DNA of 38,384 nt from Lachnospiraceae bacterium (GCA_017445585.1 JAFSTX010000035.1:1-38384), one strand, 5' to 3'; counted from the first letter of the stretch, positions 15,556 through 22,878 are shown. A program made the numbers and translations. The notes: generated by a model from the sequence alone, not told the origin.

Positions 15556-16650
15556 ATGTTTTGCGAAAACTGCGGCAAACAGATCCCCGACAGCACCAGA
15601 TTCTGCCCGTTCTGCGGGATGCAGGTGCTCGATATAGAAAATGATCCCGCCGGAACTGTATCCGGTCCGGAGCCTGCTCCTGCACCCGCACAGACGCCTC
15701 CTCCTGCACCGGAGCCGCTCTATCAGCAGCAGGGCTGGCAGAATGCCCCTCAGGGTTATGAACAGCAGCCTTACCGGCAGGGCTGGCAGAATGCTCCGCA
15801 GAATTATGCGCAGCAGCCCTATCAGCAGCCCTGGAACGCCACCCCTGTCGCAGCATACGGGCAGCAGCCAAAGAAATCCAATTCAAAGGTAATAATCATC
15901 ATTATTGCAGCAGTGCTTGCCGTGGCGGGACTTGCCGTCGGCGCTTATTTCCTGTTCTTCAGAGGAGGAACGGGGAATGACGGTAGTGACGGAACGCCCG
16001 GCAGCGCATATGCGCCGGGATCTTCCCTTGCAGCTGACGATCAGACAGCGGCCGATCAGAGCACGTCCGGCGTGATAGTACCACCGCAGCCTACAGAGCC
16101 TCTCACTGATCCCGGTCCGGAGCCCACTGCGGAGGCACCTACAGATCCGCCCGCTCCGACCGCTCCGACCGAGCCGGTGCAGGTCACAGATATCTACAGC
16201 ATGCCTGAACGTGGTGATTTTGATTGGTTCTTTGATTATTCGTACGGCAATCTTCCCGACGATATTGTAAACATGCCGGACCTTCAGGTCCTCAGCGGGC
16301 GATGGAAGGCTTTCATTGTCTATGTCGACGGAGAAGAGACAGCAGAGTATTATGATGTGGTCAGAGAAGAGCTTTGCGTGGGTGAGATCACTGCGGCCGG
16401 CACAGAGTTTTCTATGAAGGTTGACCCCATCTCCGAGCTGTATGATGATCAGCTCGGCTGGCAGAGTGTGACGGGTGTCTCCTATGACTGCTCGGGAAGC
16501 TTCCAGCAGGACGGTACTGTCTATATGGTAGGCAGTATTGGAGCAGTCACCCTGAACCGGTTCTTTTATTCGGCAGGCTGCCAGAGAGTGGTAGGCTATA
16601 TAGTGCTTCCCAGCGGTGAGGAAGCATATATCGGGCTTACCAGACCTTAG
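15556..16650 (+). CDS. Zinc-ribbon, Pro/Gln-rich, single-pass membrane protein
   Basis: The 364-aa protein begins with a zinc ribbon (C3, C6, C17, C20). A long Pro/Ala/Gln-rich linker contains two copies of a 16-residue repeat (GWQNAPQ.Y.QQPY.Q). One membrane helix follows (about 114-136, KVIIIIIAAVLAVAGLAVG), then a Pro/Thr/Asp-rich extracellular stalk and a folded C-terminal domain (about 215-364) that I do not recognise. Cytoplasmic zinc-ribbon plus membrane helix plus secreted domain is common among clostridial proteins of unknown function. Its N-terminus resembles the short protein at 22259. A terminator-like hairpin follows. The role is unknown; a sensor or envelope scaffold is possible. 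Confidence 0.8.
   Translation: MFCENCGKQIPDSTRFCPFCGMQVLDIENDPAGTVSGPEPAPAPAQTPPPAPEPLYQQQGWQNAPQGYEQQPYRQGWQNAPQNYAQQPYQQPWNATPVAAYGQQPKKSNSKVIIIIIAAVLAVAGLAVGAYFLFFRGGTGNDGSDGTPGSAYAPGSSLAADDQTAADQSTSGVIVPPQPTEPLTDPGPEPTAEAPTDPPAPTAPTEPVQVTDIYSMPERGDFDWFFDYSYGNLPDDIVNMPDLQVLSGRWKAFIVYVDGEETAEYYDVVREELCVGEITAAGTEFSMKVDPISELYDDQLGWQSVTGVSYDCSGSFQQDGTVYMVGSIGAVTLNRFFYSAGCQRVVGYIVLPSGEEAYIGLTRP
15733..15828 (+). repeat. Two 48-bp in-frame tandem repeats
   Basis: Units at 15733-15780 and 15781-15828 encode the GWQNAPQ.Y.QQPY.Q repeat of the zinc-ribbon protein. A third partial unit begins at 15829. The copy number could vary by slippage. Confidence 0.8.
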
Positions 16651-16674
16651 ACGATTATCTCCAATATACTCCCC

Positions 16675-16711
16675 GAAAGGTCGCGGTGGCCTGAGCCTCC
16701 CGCGGCCTTTC
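16675..16711 (+). terminator. Terminator-like hairpin after the zinc-ribbon membrane protein
   Basis: GAAAGGTCGCGG (16675-16686) pairs with CCGCGGCCTTTC (16700-16711) through 12 pairs including one G-U, and the loop can form a further 3-bp stem. The T-run is poor, so termination may be weak. Confidence 0.5.
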
Positions 16712-16740
16712 AACTACTATCGGACATAACGGAGGATAAT

Positions 16741-16782
16741 ATGTTTTGCATATACCGCTTCGGCAGCCGTTTTTTATACTAA
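16741..16782 (+). pseudogene. Vestigial zinc-ribbon gene start (13 codons)
   Basis: A perfect GGAGG (16731-16735) precedes an ATG whose frame reads MFCIYRFGSRFLY and then stops. Its leader and first codons mirror those of the zinc-ribbon gene at 22259 (same ACGGAGGATA motif and ATGTTTTG start). A small shift would turn it into MFCIYCG. I read this as the decayed start of a third paralogue; a real 13-residue peptide is the alternative. Confidence 0.35.
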
Positions 16783-16797
16783 AACCGCCGCGGTATA

Positions 16798-16826
16798 TTG
16801 ACATGAATTTAACATACAATTAAAAT
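16798..16826 (+). promoter_or_regulatory. Consensus promoter of the TetR-led operon
   Basis: TTGACA (16798-16803), a 17-base spacer and TAAAAT (16821-16826). The predicted start is near 16833, about 40 bases before the TetR ATG. Confidence 0.88.
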
Positions 16827-16838
16827 GAACGTGTTCAT
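16825..16838. promoter_or_regulatory. Putative TetR operator
   Basis: ATGAAC-GT-GTTCAT, with perfect 6-base arms, overlaps the end of the -10 box and the predicted start. Placement and size suit a TetR-family repressor dimer, so the operon is probably autorepressed. Confidence 0.7.
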
Positions 16839-16873
16839 AAAAAGAAAATGCCAGCACGCCAAAGGGAGCAAAA

Positions 16874-17389
16874 ATGCCTAAGATTATTGAGAATGCAAGA
16901 GAGATGATCCTGTCGGAGGCAAGACGTCAGGTCATGAGCGCAGGGTACGCCGCGACTACGATCAGGTCGATAGCCGGCTCCTGCGGACTGGCGGCCGGGA
17001 CGGTCTATAATTATTTTCCTTCAAAGGACGTGATGATAGCGGCTTTTATGCTGGAGGACTGGCAGGAGTGCGTCCGCAGGATGAAGGCCGCGGAGAGCCG
17101 TGAGCCGGAGCTGGTGATGCGGCATATCTTTACATGTCTGGCGGATTACGCCAAAGAGCATGAGACGCTTTTTAATGATCCGTCGGCGAAGGCACCGTAC
17201 GAAGCAGCGATAGCAGGACATCACGGACAACTCCGATCTCAGATAGCAGCCATCATAGAGCCGCTTTTTGACGGATGCGAGGATGGCGGATGGCTTGCGG
17301 AATTCGCCGCGCAGAGCCTGCTTTACTGGACCATGGAGGGCAAGGCGTTTGACCGGATCTGGGTCGCGCTGAGGAGAGTTTTCGCATAG
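16874..17389 (+). CDS. TetR/AcrR family transcriptional regulator
   Basis: The 171-aa protein has an N-terminal helix-turn-helix (about 12-58) with YAATTIRSIAGSCGLAAGTVYNYF, here split as YAATTIRSIAG then CGLAAGTVYNYFPSKD, the usual TetR recognition region. A divergent all-helical ligand-binding part fills the remainder. At 171 aa it is a little shorter than typical members (about 190-200). It is the first gene of a six-gene unit and has an inverted-repeat operator across its own promoter. Most likely it represses the operon until a small, probably hydrophobic ligand (the substrate or product of the enzymes downstream) binds. The next gene starts 48 bases later. Confidence 0.88.
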   Translation: MPKIIENAREMILSEARRQVMSAGYAATTIRSIAGSCGLAAGTVYNYFPSKDVMIAAFMLEDWQECVRRMKAAESREPELVMRHIFTCLADYAKEHETLFNDPSAKAPYEAAIAGHHGQLRSQIAAIIEPLFDGCEDGGWLAEFAAQSLLYWTMEGKAFDRIWVALRRVFA

Positions 17390-17437
17390 ACCCTGACGTC
17401 CCTTGTATCAGATTATAACCTGAAAAGGAGATATATT

Positions 17438-18367
17438 ATGAGCAGTTTTGAAAATTTGAGAATCGTAGACAATTTCTATCAGACCTCGCTGTTTTTCCCG
17501 ATGCCTACGGTCATCATCAGCACGCTGACAGATGACGGCAAGACGAGCCTCGGCCCGTACTCGCTGGTGCAGCCTTACTATGTGGCAGGCAAGGACTACT
17601 ACGCCATGCTGCTGAGCTGCCGCAACTCGTCGAACACTGCGCAGCACATCCTGAAGAACGGTAAATGCGCGCTGAACTTCATCCCAGATGATCCGAAGTT
17701 CTTTAAAGAAGCGGTGAAGCTGTCCTGGCCCGGCGACAAGCCCGAGGAAAAGATGGCAAAATGCAATTTCCGTCTGGAGCAGAGCCAGATCCAGGAAGAG
17801 GATCCGTCGGACGTGCGTCCGCAGGTCCTGACTGATGCCATTCAGGTCATTGAGTGCACGTGGATGCGCGAGCTGGACGGAGCGGCTGCGGACCAGCCCG
17901 GACAGCTGGAGGGCTACGAGCCGCCATACCATGATTTTAACGGTATCACAAGCAAATTCGGCGCACATTTCATCCTAAGAGTGGATCGAATTTTGATGAA
18001 GAAGAAGTACAGCGACGCCATCATCAACGGTGTCCGCGCAAAGGATTTCCCCGCGCTGCCCGTAGACTATGGTTACCGCGACAGCAAGAATTTCTGGTTC
18101 CATCGCAAGAGCCGCATGCGTTCGGAGCTTCTGCAGATGAGGCAGGCTTCGCTGGCGTCGGTCCGCTATGCCGCCGACCGCGCCGATGACAAGATCAAGT
18201 TCACGGACGACGCGCTGATGACTATCCTGAACGTTCCGAGAGTTTTCCTCTCGCTTGTGCTTAAGGGCTGCGTGGATTGGGCCCGTGAGAACAACGTGTA
18301 CCTCATCACCGCCGAGCACATGAAGATAATCAATGACAAGCGATCAAAAGAGAAAAGCAAGAAATAA
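17438..18367 (+). CDS. Flavin-reductase-like protein with C-terminal PCP_red-like domain
   Basis: The 309-aa soluble protein has an N-terminal FMN-binding split barrel (about 15-190) with FFPMPTVIISTLTDDGKTSLGP and YAMLLSCRNSSNTAQHILKNG. A charged linker follows, then a C-terminal helical unit (about 253-300: FTDDAL, NVPRVFL, WARENNVYLITAEHM). That unit matches the PCP_red pattern known from the end of the B subunit of dark protochlorophyllide reductase and some other redox proteins. It is the first enzyme gene in the TetR operon, with AAAGGAG upstream. I infer an FMN-dependent reductase; the fused domain may help bind a partner or cofactor. The split-barrel call is firm; the PCP_red call is from pattern memory. 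Confidence 0.75.
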   Translation: MSSFENLRIVDNFYQTSLFFPMPTVIISTLTDDGKTSLGPYSLVQPYYVAGKDYYAMLLSCRNSSNTAQHILKNGKCALNFIPDDPKFFKEAVKLSWPGDKPEEKMAKCNFRLEQSQIQEEDPSDVRPQVLTDAIQVIECTWMRELDGAAADQPGQLEGYEPPYHDFNGITSKFGAHFILRVDRILMKKKYSDAIINGVRAKDFPALPVDYGYRDSKNFWFHRKSRMRSELLQMRQASLASVRYAADRADDKIKFTDDALMTILNVPRVFLSLVLKGCVDWARENNVYLITAEHMKIINDKRSKEKSKK

Positions 18368-18410
18368 CAGGATATGAGAAAACTCAAAAAAACATTCAGG
18401 AGGAATCATT

Positions 18411-19274
18411 ATGAAAGTAGTACTGGCAGGAGCATTCGGTAATCTGGGCGCCGAGATACTAAAGAGTCTGTGCCGGGCGGGGCACGAGGTTGTCGCTGCC
18501 GATCTGAAGGAGCGTGAGGTGGAGGATACGGCCGGAAAATACAGCTTTGTCTCCATCGACGCAACAAATCCCGAAACGCTTGCCGGACTTTGCGACGGAG
18601 CAGATGCGGTCATCACCACAATGGGCCTGACCGGAGCATCCACGCGCTTCACTGCGTACGATATCGACTTCAAGGGCAATATGAACCTCTACGAGGAGGC
18701 AAAGAGAGCCGGAGTGAAGAAGTTCAACTATATCTCTGTCATCTCGTGCGATCAGCCCGGCGCCGAGAAGGTCCCAATGCTTCATGCGAAGTATCTGGTA
18801 GAGCAGGAGATCAAAAAGCAGCCTATGGACTGGGTTATCTACCGTCCTACAGGGTATTTCTATGATATCGCAAAGGTCTTCAAGCCCTATGTGGACAAGG
18901 GCGAAATGCAGCTTTTAAAGGGCTACGGCAAGGTCCGCGCAAACGTGGTGGACTGCCCTGATTTTGCCGATTTCATCGTAGAGCATATGTGTGATACCAA
19001 CGTCACCTATAATGTGGGCGGCAAGGAAACATATACTTACGAGGAGATGGCTGCCATGTGCTTTGAGGCGGCGGGCAAGCCGCTGAAGATCAAATGGGCT
19101 CCGATCTGGCTCTTCGGTATTCTGGCTAACCTTCCCAAGATCAAAAAGGCCGGCAAGCATGACATCATTCTTTTCTCAAAATGGACTCTCAGCCACGATC
19201 TGGTGGGAGACACCGCGGTCGGAGAGAAGAGCTTTGCCGAGTATATAAAGAAATACTTTGCTAAGGAGGCATAA
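18411..19274 (+). CDS. Atypical SDR, NAD(P)H-binding (NmrA / vinyl-reductase / NDUFA9-like)
   Basis: The 287-aa protein has a Rossmann fold beginning MKVVLAGAFGNLGAEIL, with the dinucleotide motif at 7-13. ADLK in strand two is followed by the SIDATNPETL and VITTMGLTG segments. It lacks the classical YxxxK of standard SDRs; instead it has YRPTGYFYDIAKVF and later VVDCPDFADFIVEHM, a layout shared by NmrA-like and 8-vinyl-reductase-like atypical SDRs. The C-terminal third carries a hydrophobic WAPIWLFGILANLPK stretch that could touch the membrane. It probably reduces a small hydrophobic substrate with NAD(P)H. A CAGGAGG ribosome binding site precedes it, and the next gene starts 2 bases after its stop. 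Confidence 0.8.
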   Translation: MKVVLAGAFGNLGAEILKSLCRAGHEVVAADLKEREVEDTAGKYSFVSIDATNPETLAGLCDGADAVITTMGLTGASTRFTAYDIDFKGNMNLYEEAKRAGVKKFNYISVISCDQPGAEKVPMLHAKYLVEQEIKKQPMDWVIYRPTGYFYDIAKVFKPYVDKGEMQLLKGYGKVRANVVDCPDFADFIVEHMCDTNVTYNVGGKETYTYEEMAAMCFEAAGKPLKIKWAPIWLFGILANLPKIKKAGKHDIILFSKWTLSHDLVGDTAVGEKSFAEYIKKYFAKEA

Positions 19275-19276
19275 AT

Positions 19277-20098
19277 ATGTACTGGTCGGCTCTTGGAATC
19301 CTTTTTATCGTCTGTGCTGCGGCGTGTGCAGTCGGATTTTATAAATTCGTTTATTTCCTGTCGATCGGCTATGGTTTTGCCGTTGCTCTCGGAGGTATAG
19401 CGCTTTTTGTCATGTATCTCGTAGACCCCACTGCCACGCAGCTTTGGCTTGTCGCGCTTCAGATGCTGCTTTTTATCATGTACGGCGCGAGGCTCTCGGG
19501 CTTTCTGCTTGTGCGTGAGCTCAAGAACGCTTCATTCAAAAAGACTGAGGTGGCTCACAGCACGCTCGATAAAAACGGTGCAAAAAAGATGCCGGTTTTC
19601 GTGCTTGTTGCTATCTGGATCTTTGTTTCGGCTTTATACGTGATGCAGCTTTCTCCTATGCTTTTCCGCTTCAGGAACGGCTCTGCTGACGCGGTCCTGC
19701 CGGTTATCGGAATTGTGATAAGCGTGCTTGGCCTCGTGCTCGAGACAGTGGCCGATATGCAGAAGACCGCTCAGAAGAAGGAAAATCCCGATATGGTCGC
19801 GACGAAGGGCCTCTACAGCATAGTGCGCTGTCCCAACTATCTCGGTGAGATCATTTTCTGGTGCGGAGTCTTTATCGGAGGGATCAGCACCTATACCGGT
19901 TTCGGACAGTGGCTCGTGGCGGTGATCGCTCTGATCTGCATCACCTTTATCATGTTCAACGGCGCGCAGCGACTGGAAAAGCGTCAGATGAAGCGCTATG
20001 GCAGCGATCTTCGCTACAACGCCTATGCCAATACCACGCCTATTATCATTCCGGGACTTCCGATCTATCATTTAAACAAGAAAGAGGATAAGGAGTGA
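19277..20098 (+). CDS. DUF1295 / steroid 5-alpha-reductase-like integral membrane enzyme
   Basis: The 273-aa protein has about six membrane helices and the hallmark C-terminal region KGLYSIVRCPNYLGEIIFW, preceded by a charged ADMQK...KK segment. DUF1295 belongs with steroid 5-alpha-reductases, sterol C14-reductases and isoprenylcysteine methyltransferases, all acting on lipophilic substrates in the membrane with NADPH or SAM. The RCPNYLGE block suggests a reductase-type cofactor site, but methyl transfer cannot be excluded. Tight spacing to both neighbours (2 and 6 bases) indicates a shared job with the SDR and the small membrane protein. Confidence 0.85.
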   Translation: MYWSALGILFIVCAAACAVGFYKFVYFLSIGYGFAVALGGIALFVMYLVDPTATQLWLVALQMLLFIMYGARLSGFLLVRELKNASFKKTEVAHSTLDKNGAKKMPVFVLVAIWIFVSALYVMQLSPMLFRFRNGSADAVLPVIGIVISVLGLVLETVADMQKTAQKKENPDMVATKGLYSIVRCPNYLGEIIFWCGVFIGGISTYTGFGQWLVAVIALICITFIMFNGAQRLEKRQMKRYGSDLRYNAYANTTPIIIPGLPIYHLNKKEDKE

Positions 20099-20104
20099 TC
20101 GTTG

Positions 20105-20725
20105 ATGAAGGATTTCTCTGTGATAATGTCGTTGGTTGACTATATCCCCGTAGCGTTGTTTGCCGCAGCGGCGATCCTGCTGCAGCGCAGTCTGTACTAC
20201 AGGATGAGCAAAGGCGCGTTCGCCCTTTTTGCCGCGGGAACCATATATGTCATCAGCGCCGGCCTTCTGAAAGCTACGTATAAGCTCCTCTATGCCTTGA
20301 ATATCTGCGATTTCCAGCGACTTTCCGATATGATGTTCCCAGGGCAGGCCATTGGCTTTCTGCTGGCAGGCATCGGAATGGTCGCGATGCTCACCCACAG
20401 ACAGAAGGAAACACTGCTGGCCGTGGCACCGCCGGTATTTACGGGGACAATCATTTTTATCACGTTCATGGTGCTCGGGCTCGGGATGATGGACGCAGGT
20501 CTGTGCGTGCTGGCAAAACGCCTCAAGAAGCCTTTGCTTATCGTGTTTTTTGCGGTATCGTTTGTTTGCTCGCTGGGCATGGGCTATCTGTCGACCAGGG
20601 ATTTTTCGGGAGCGGCAATGAACTGGATAGCAGAGGGAGTGAATATAGTCGGAGAAGGCATGCTGCTGCTCGGAGTAGTGCTGCTGCGCAAAAACGGTCT
20701 TGTTGAAAAACCGGAGGAAAACTGA
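20105..20725 (+). CDS. Small polytopic membrane protein of unknown function
   Basis: The 206-aa protein has six or seven predicted membrane helices and short charged loops (RRSLY-like and KRLKK segments on the cytoplasmic side). I recognise no family. The start at ATG 20105 is preferred over the in-frame TTG at 20102 because AGGAG (20091-20095) sits 9 bases upstream. It lies between the DUF1295 enzyme (6 bases) and the 218-aa protein (1 base). Possible roles are membrane anchor, quinone- or haem-linked electron input, or transporter for the pathway's compound. Confidence 0.7.
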   Translation: MKDFSVIMSLVDYIPVALFAAAAILLQRSLYYRMSKGAFALFAAGTIYVISAGLLKATYKLLYALNICDFQRLSDMMFPGQAIGFLLAGIGMVAMLTHRQKETLLAVAPPVFTGTIIFITFMVLGLGMMDAGLCVLAKRLKKPLLIVFFAVSFVCSLGMGYLSTRDFSGAAMNWIAEGVNIVGEGMLLLGVVLLRKNGLVEKPEEN

Positions 20726-20726
20726 T

Positions 20727-21383
20727 ATGGAAAGACTTCTTGAGATTATCAGGGAGAAGTATTTGCTTACCGGACTTCCTGCAGGAGAGTGGGAACATCT
20801 GAAGGTCAAGGGAATGAAGTTTCACACCAGAGCCTTTGACGCGGAGGGTCTCGGTCACGTGTGTGTCATGGAGGCAAAGGGCTTCTTTGGTCTGATGAAT
20901 ATGGATACTCTTGTGATTACGCCCACAAAGCGTGATCTGCCGTTGTATTCTTATGACCGTATCAGCGCGATGGGCAGGGAGACTCTGATCGTTGAACTGT
21001 ATGATACCATGAATGGGCCGTGCGACCTTGGCAGGTTTGATAAGATAACGGCATCCGGGTGCGGGGCAGCACTGGCTGCAGACCCGTCGCTCAAGGATCC
21101 CGGCCCGCACTGGTACGATGAGGTTAGACTCCCCCAGAGCATGCGCTTTGAAGGGAAGAAGTCAGACGCCTCGGCATTTGAGGAGCTGGCCGTCAAAGCA
21201 CTGGAAGCCTATCTGGATACCGACGCCGCTCCGGTCGCGGATGCGGCGGAGAAAGCCGCCCGCAACCGCACATATGTAGACGCGCTGCTCAGCAACGGCG
21301 GCGTCTCGACAGATATCTTTAAGGCAAAGTTCGGTGAAGAAAAGACTGCCGAATTCTATCACAAGGTATTTTTCGGGGTGTGA
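20727..21383 (+). CDS. Uncharacterised protein with resemblance to ferredoxin-dependent bilin reductases
   Basis: The 218-aa soluble protein was started at ATG 20727, 8 bases from GGAGGA. I know no named family with certainty. Its layout parallels the HY2/PcyA bilin reductases. A middle strand pair LVITPTKRDLPLYSYDRIS resembles their VMFPRPEYDLPMFGCD region. It is followed by LIVELYDTM (compare AIADLSP), then HWYDEVRLP. The C-terminus FGEEKTAEFYHKVFFGV resembles FGVDWAENYMTTVLFD. Overall length is close to that family (about 220-250). It ends the TetR operon. If the match is real it would bind a linear tetrapyrrole or similar flat molecule. I hold the family call as a hypothesis. Confidence 0.5.
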   Translation: MERLLEIIREKYLLTGLPAGEWEHLKVKGMKFHTRAFDAEGLGHVCVMEAKGFFGLMNMDTLVITPTKRDLPLYSYDRISAMGRETLIVELYDTMNGPCDLGRFDKITASGCGAALAADPSLKDPGPHWYDEVRLPQSMRFEGKKSDASAFEELAVKALEAYLDTDAAPVADAAEKAARNRTYVDALLSNGGVSTDIFKAKFGEEKTAEFYHKVFFGV

Positions 21384-21463
21384 TAAAAGCTGTCCGGTTT
21401 CTGATGGACTTTTGTGGAGCTGAGAGTATAAGAAGTCGCTGCGATGCGAAGACGCATTAGTTC

Positions 21464-22045
21464 TCATATTTTCAGCAGCCTTGCGGCTTTAAGTACCGCG
21501 CACTGCGTTTTGGCATCGGTTATGGTGCCGTTCATTACCTCGTCTACGAGAGTGGTGAGCGGCACCTTTTTTACGTCCAGAAATTCGTCGGGATCGAGCT
21601 GCTGCACGCCTTCGCGCAGGCCGCGTGCAAGAAACATGGTGATGGTTTCGTCACAGTAAGCGGCCGCCGGGAAGAAAAGGCCCAAATCAGTCCAGGCTTC
21701 GGCGGTAAGACCCGTTTCCTCGCGCAGCTCTCGCTTTGCCGCTTCGAGTATGTCCTCGTCGTCGCTGTCAAGCTTGCCGGCAGGGATCTCTGTTATGACG
21801 CGGTCTATCGGATACCGGTACTGGCGTTCTACATAGACCATTCCGTCTTCCGTGACTGGGATGACGCACACTGCGCCAATGTGGCGGATCAGCTCGCGCG
21901 ACGCGCTCTTGCCGTTGGGAAGGCTGACGGTATCGTCCATGACGTGCAGGATCCTGCCACGGAAGATGTCATTTGACCCTGTATGTCTCTCACAGAGCCT
22001 GTCGTATTCTTCTCTGTTATAGCTTTTGTCTTCGTAATTTCTCAT
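21464..22045 (-). CDS. Nudix hydrolase, ADP-ribose pyrophosphatase-like
   Basis: The 193-aa protein carries a Nudix box at 90-113 (GKLDS...AAKRELREETGL). It has one residue more than the canonical spacing between the first Gly and Glu, which I recall as common in clostridial members. Upstream, ERQYRYP and EIPAGKLD match the ADP-ribose pyrophosphatase subfamily, which hydrolyses ADP-ribose to AMP and ribose-5-phosphate. The start at 22045 (MRNYEDKSYN) is preferred. A longer frame to 22144 adds 33 residues of unlikely sequence, and a GGGGAA site lies before the chosen ATG. The gene converges on the TetR operon and is divergent from the zinc-ribbon gene. Confidence 0.88.
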   Translation of the reverse strand: MRNYEDKSYNREEYDRLCERHTGSNDIFRGRILHVMDDTVSLPNGKSASRELIRHIGAVCVIPVTEDGMVYVERQYRYPIDRVITEIPAGKLDSDDEDILEAAKRELREETGLTAEAWTDLGLFFPAAAYCDETITMFLARGLREGVQQLDPDEFLDVKKVPLTTLVDEVMNGTITDAKTQCAVLKAARLLKI

Positions 22046-22198
22046 GTCCGTTCCCCGATATATTTTTTTAAGCCGCCGCGCCGGTTTCCGCTGCAATAGC
22101 ACTGGTGCTGCCTGAGCAGAAATCAATGCACCACATTTTAGCATATAAGTTTCGGATTTGCCACCACAACCCGCTCCGGCGGAGTAGGGTATCTTACC

Positions 22199-22227
22199 TT
22201 GCGGGCAGATTTGCTTTGATGTAAAAT
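22199..22227 (+). promoter_or_regulatory. Promoter of the short zinc-ribbon gene
   Basis: TTGCGG (22199-22204), 17 bases, TAAAAT (22222-22227). The ribosome binding site GGAGG is at 22246-22250. Confidence 0.65.
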
Positions 22228-22258
22228 TCTATAGAGAAAGTAAACGGAGGATATGACT

Positions 22259-22582
22259 ATGTTTTGTATTTTCTGCGGCAAGGAGATATTCGACAGCGCG
22301 GTATTCTGTAAATACTGCGGCAGACGTGTGGCGGGGAATGGTTCGCAGGGTGTTCCTCAGCCTATCGGGGGGATGCGGCCCGGCGTGCCTGTACCTATGT
22401 CCGCAGCAGAACCTGCACCTGTACTTATGCCCGCAGCCGAAGTGATACCTTCTCCCGCACCGGAGCCCATTCCTATGCCGGTACCGGAGCCTACGCCCGC
22501 ACAGAACTCTGAAAAGATGGCAACGAATAAGTCTGCGCCCGGCATCTGCCCTGCCTGCGGAGTCTGCGGGACAAAGCTTTAG
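22259..22582 (+). CDS. Short zinc-ribbon, proline-rich protein
   Basis: The 107-aa protein opens with a zinc ribbon (MFCIFCGK ... FCKYCGRR) almost identical in layout to that of the membrane protein at 15556. A Pro/Ala/Met/Glu-rich low-complexity stretch follows. It ends with GICPACGVCGTKL, a second incomplete Cys cluster. There is no membrane helix. I start it at ATG 22259 (8 bases from GGAGG) instead of 22253, whose spacing would be 2. The abrupt Cys-rich end suggests that a frameshift or deletion removed a longer C-terminal part, or that it ends in a second half-ribbon. Function unknown. Confidence 0.65.
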   Translation: MFCIFCGKEIFDSAVFCKYCGRRVAGNGSQGVPQPIGGMRPGVPVPMSAAEPAPVLMPAAEVIPSPAPEPIPMPVPEPTPAQNSEKMATNKSAPGICPACGVCGTKL

Positions 22583-22639
22583 AAACCGCACTTGCAGATA
22601 TCAGTGCCTTGATGCTTAATCCGACAGAGAAAAAACGCG

Positions 22640-22662
22640 GCGCAGTGGAGACCTCACTGCGC
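22640..22662 (-). terminator. Minus-strand terminator-like hairpin
   Basis: GCGCAGTG (22640-22647) pairs perfectly with CACTGCGC (22655-22662). Read on the minus strand the stem is followed by CGCG and six T residues. No minus-strand gene is visible upstream of it, so its purpose is unclear. Confidence 0.4.
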
Positions 22663-22807
22663 TATACCGTCGGTAAATTCAGCATATTCCTGCCATATAC
22701 CACCGGCGCTTTTCGCAGCTGATTGGCTGAAAAGCGGTATTCTGATTTCATGCTATATTTTCCCGAATACTTGTGTTAAAATACTATTCGTATTTTTGTG
22801 CCCATCG

Positions 22808-22878
22808 GGAGCGCTGCCCAGGCAGTGCTCCGTTTAGTGCCGCTTGAAGGGATTTGCGCTCCGCATGACAGAAGCGGC
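22808..22878 (+). ncRNA. Candidate structured leader of the COG2509 gene
   Basis: Stem 1 is GGAGCGCTGCC (22808-22818) with GGCAGTGCTCC (22821-22831), 11 pairs including one G-U. Stem 2 is GCCGCTT (22839-22845) with AAGCGGC (22872-22878), enclosing a small TGCG/CGCA hairpin (22855-22865). A -10-like TAAAAT lies about 30 bases upstream and the gene starts 28 bases downstream. I recognise no known riboswitch. Confidence 0.4.

Noticed and set aside
15733-15828. CRISPR-like repeat
   Set aside because: The two 48-bp units are directly adjacent, in frame and encode a protein repeat; there are no spacers or cas genes.
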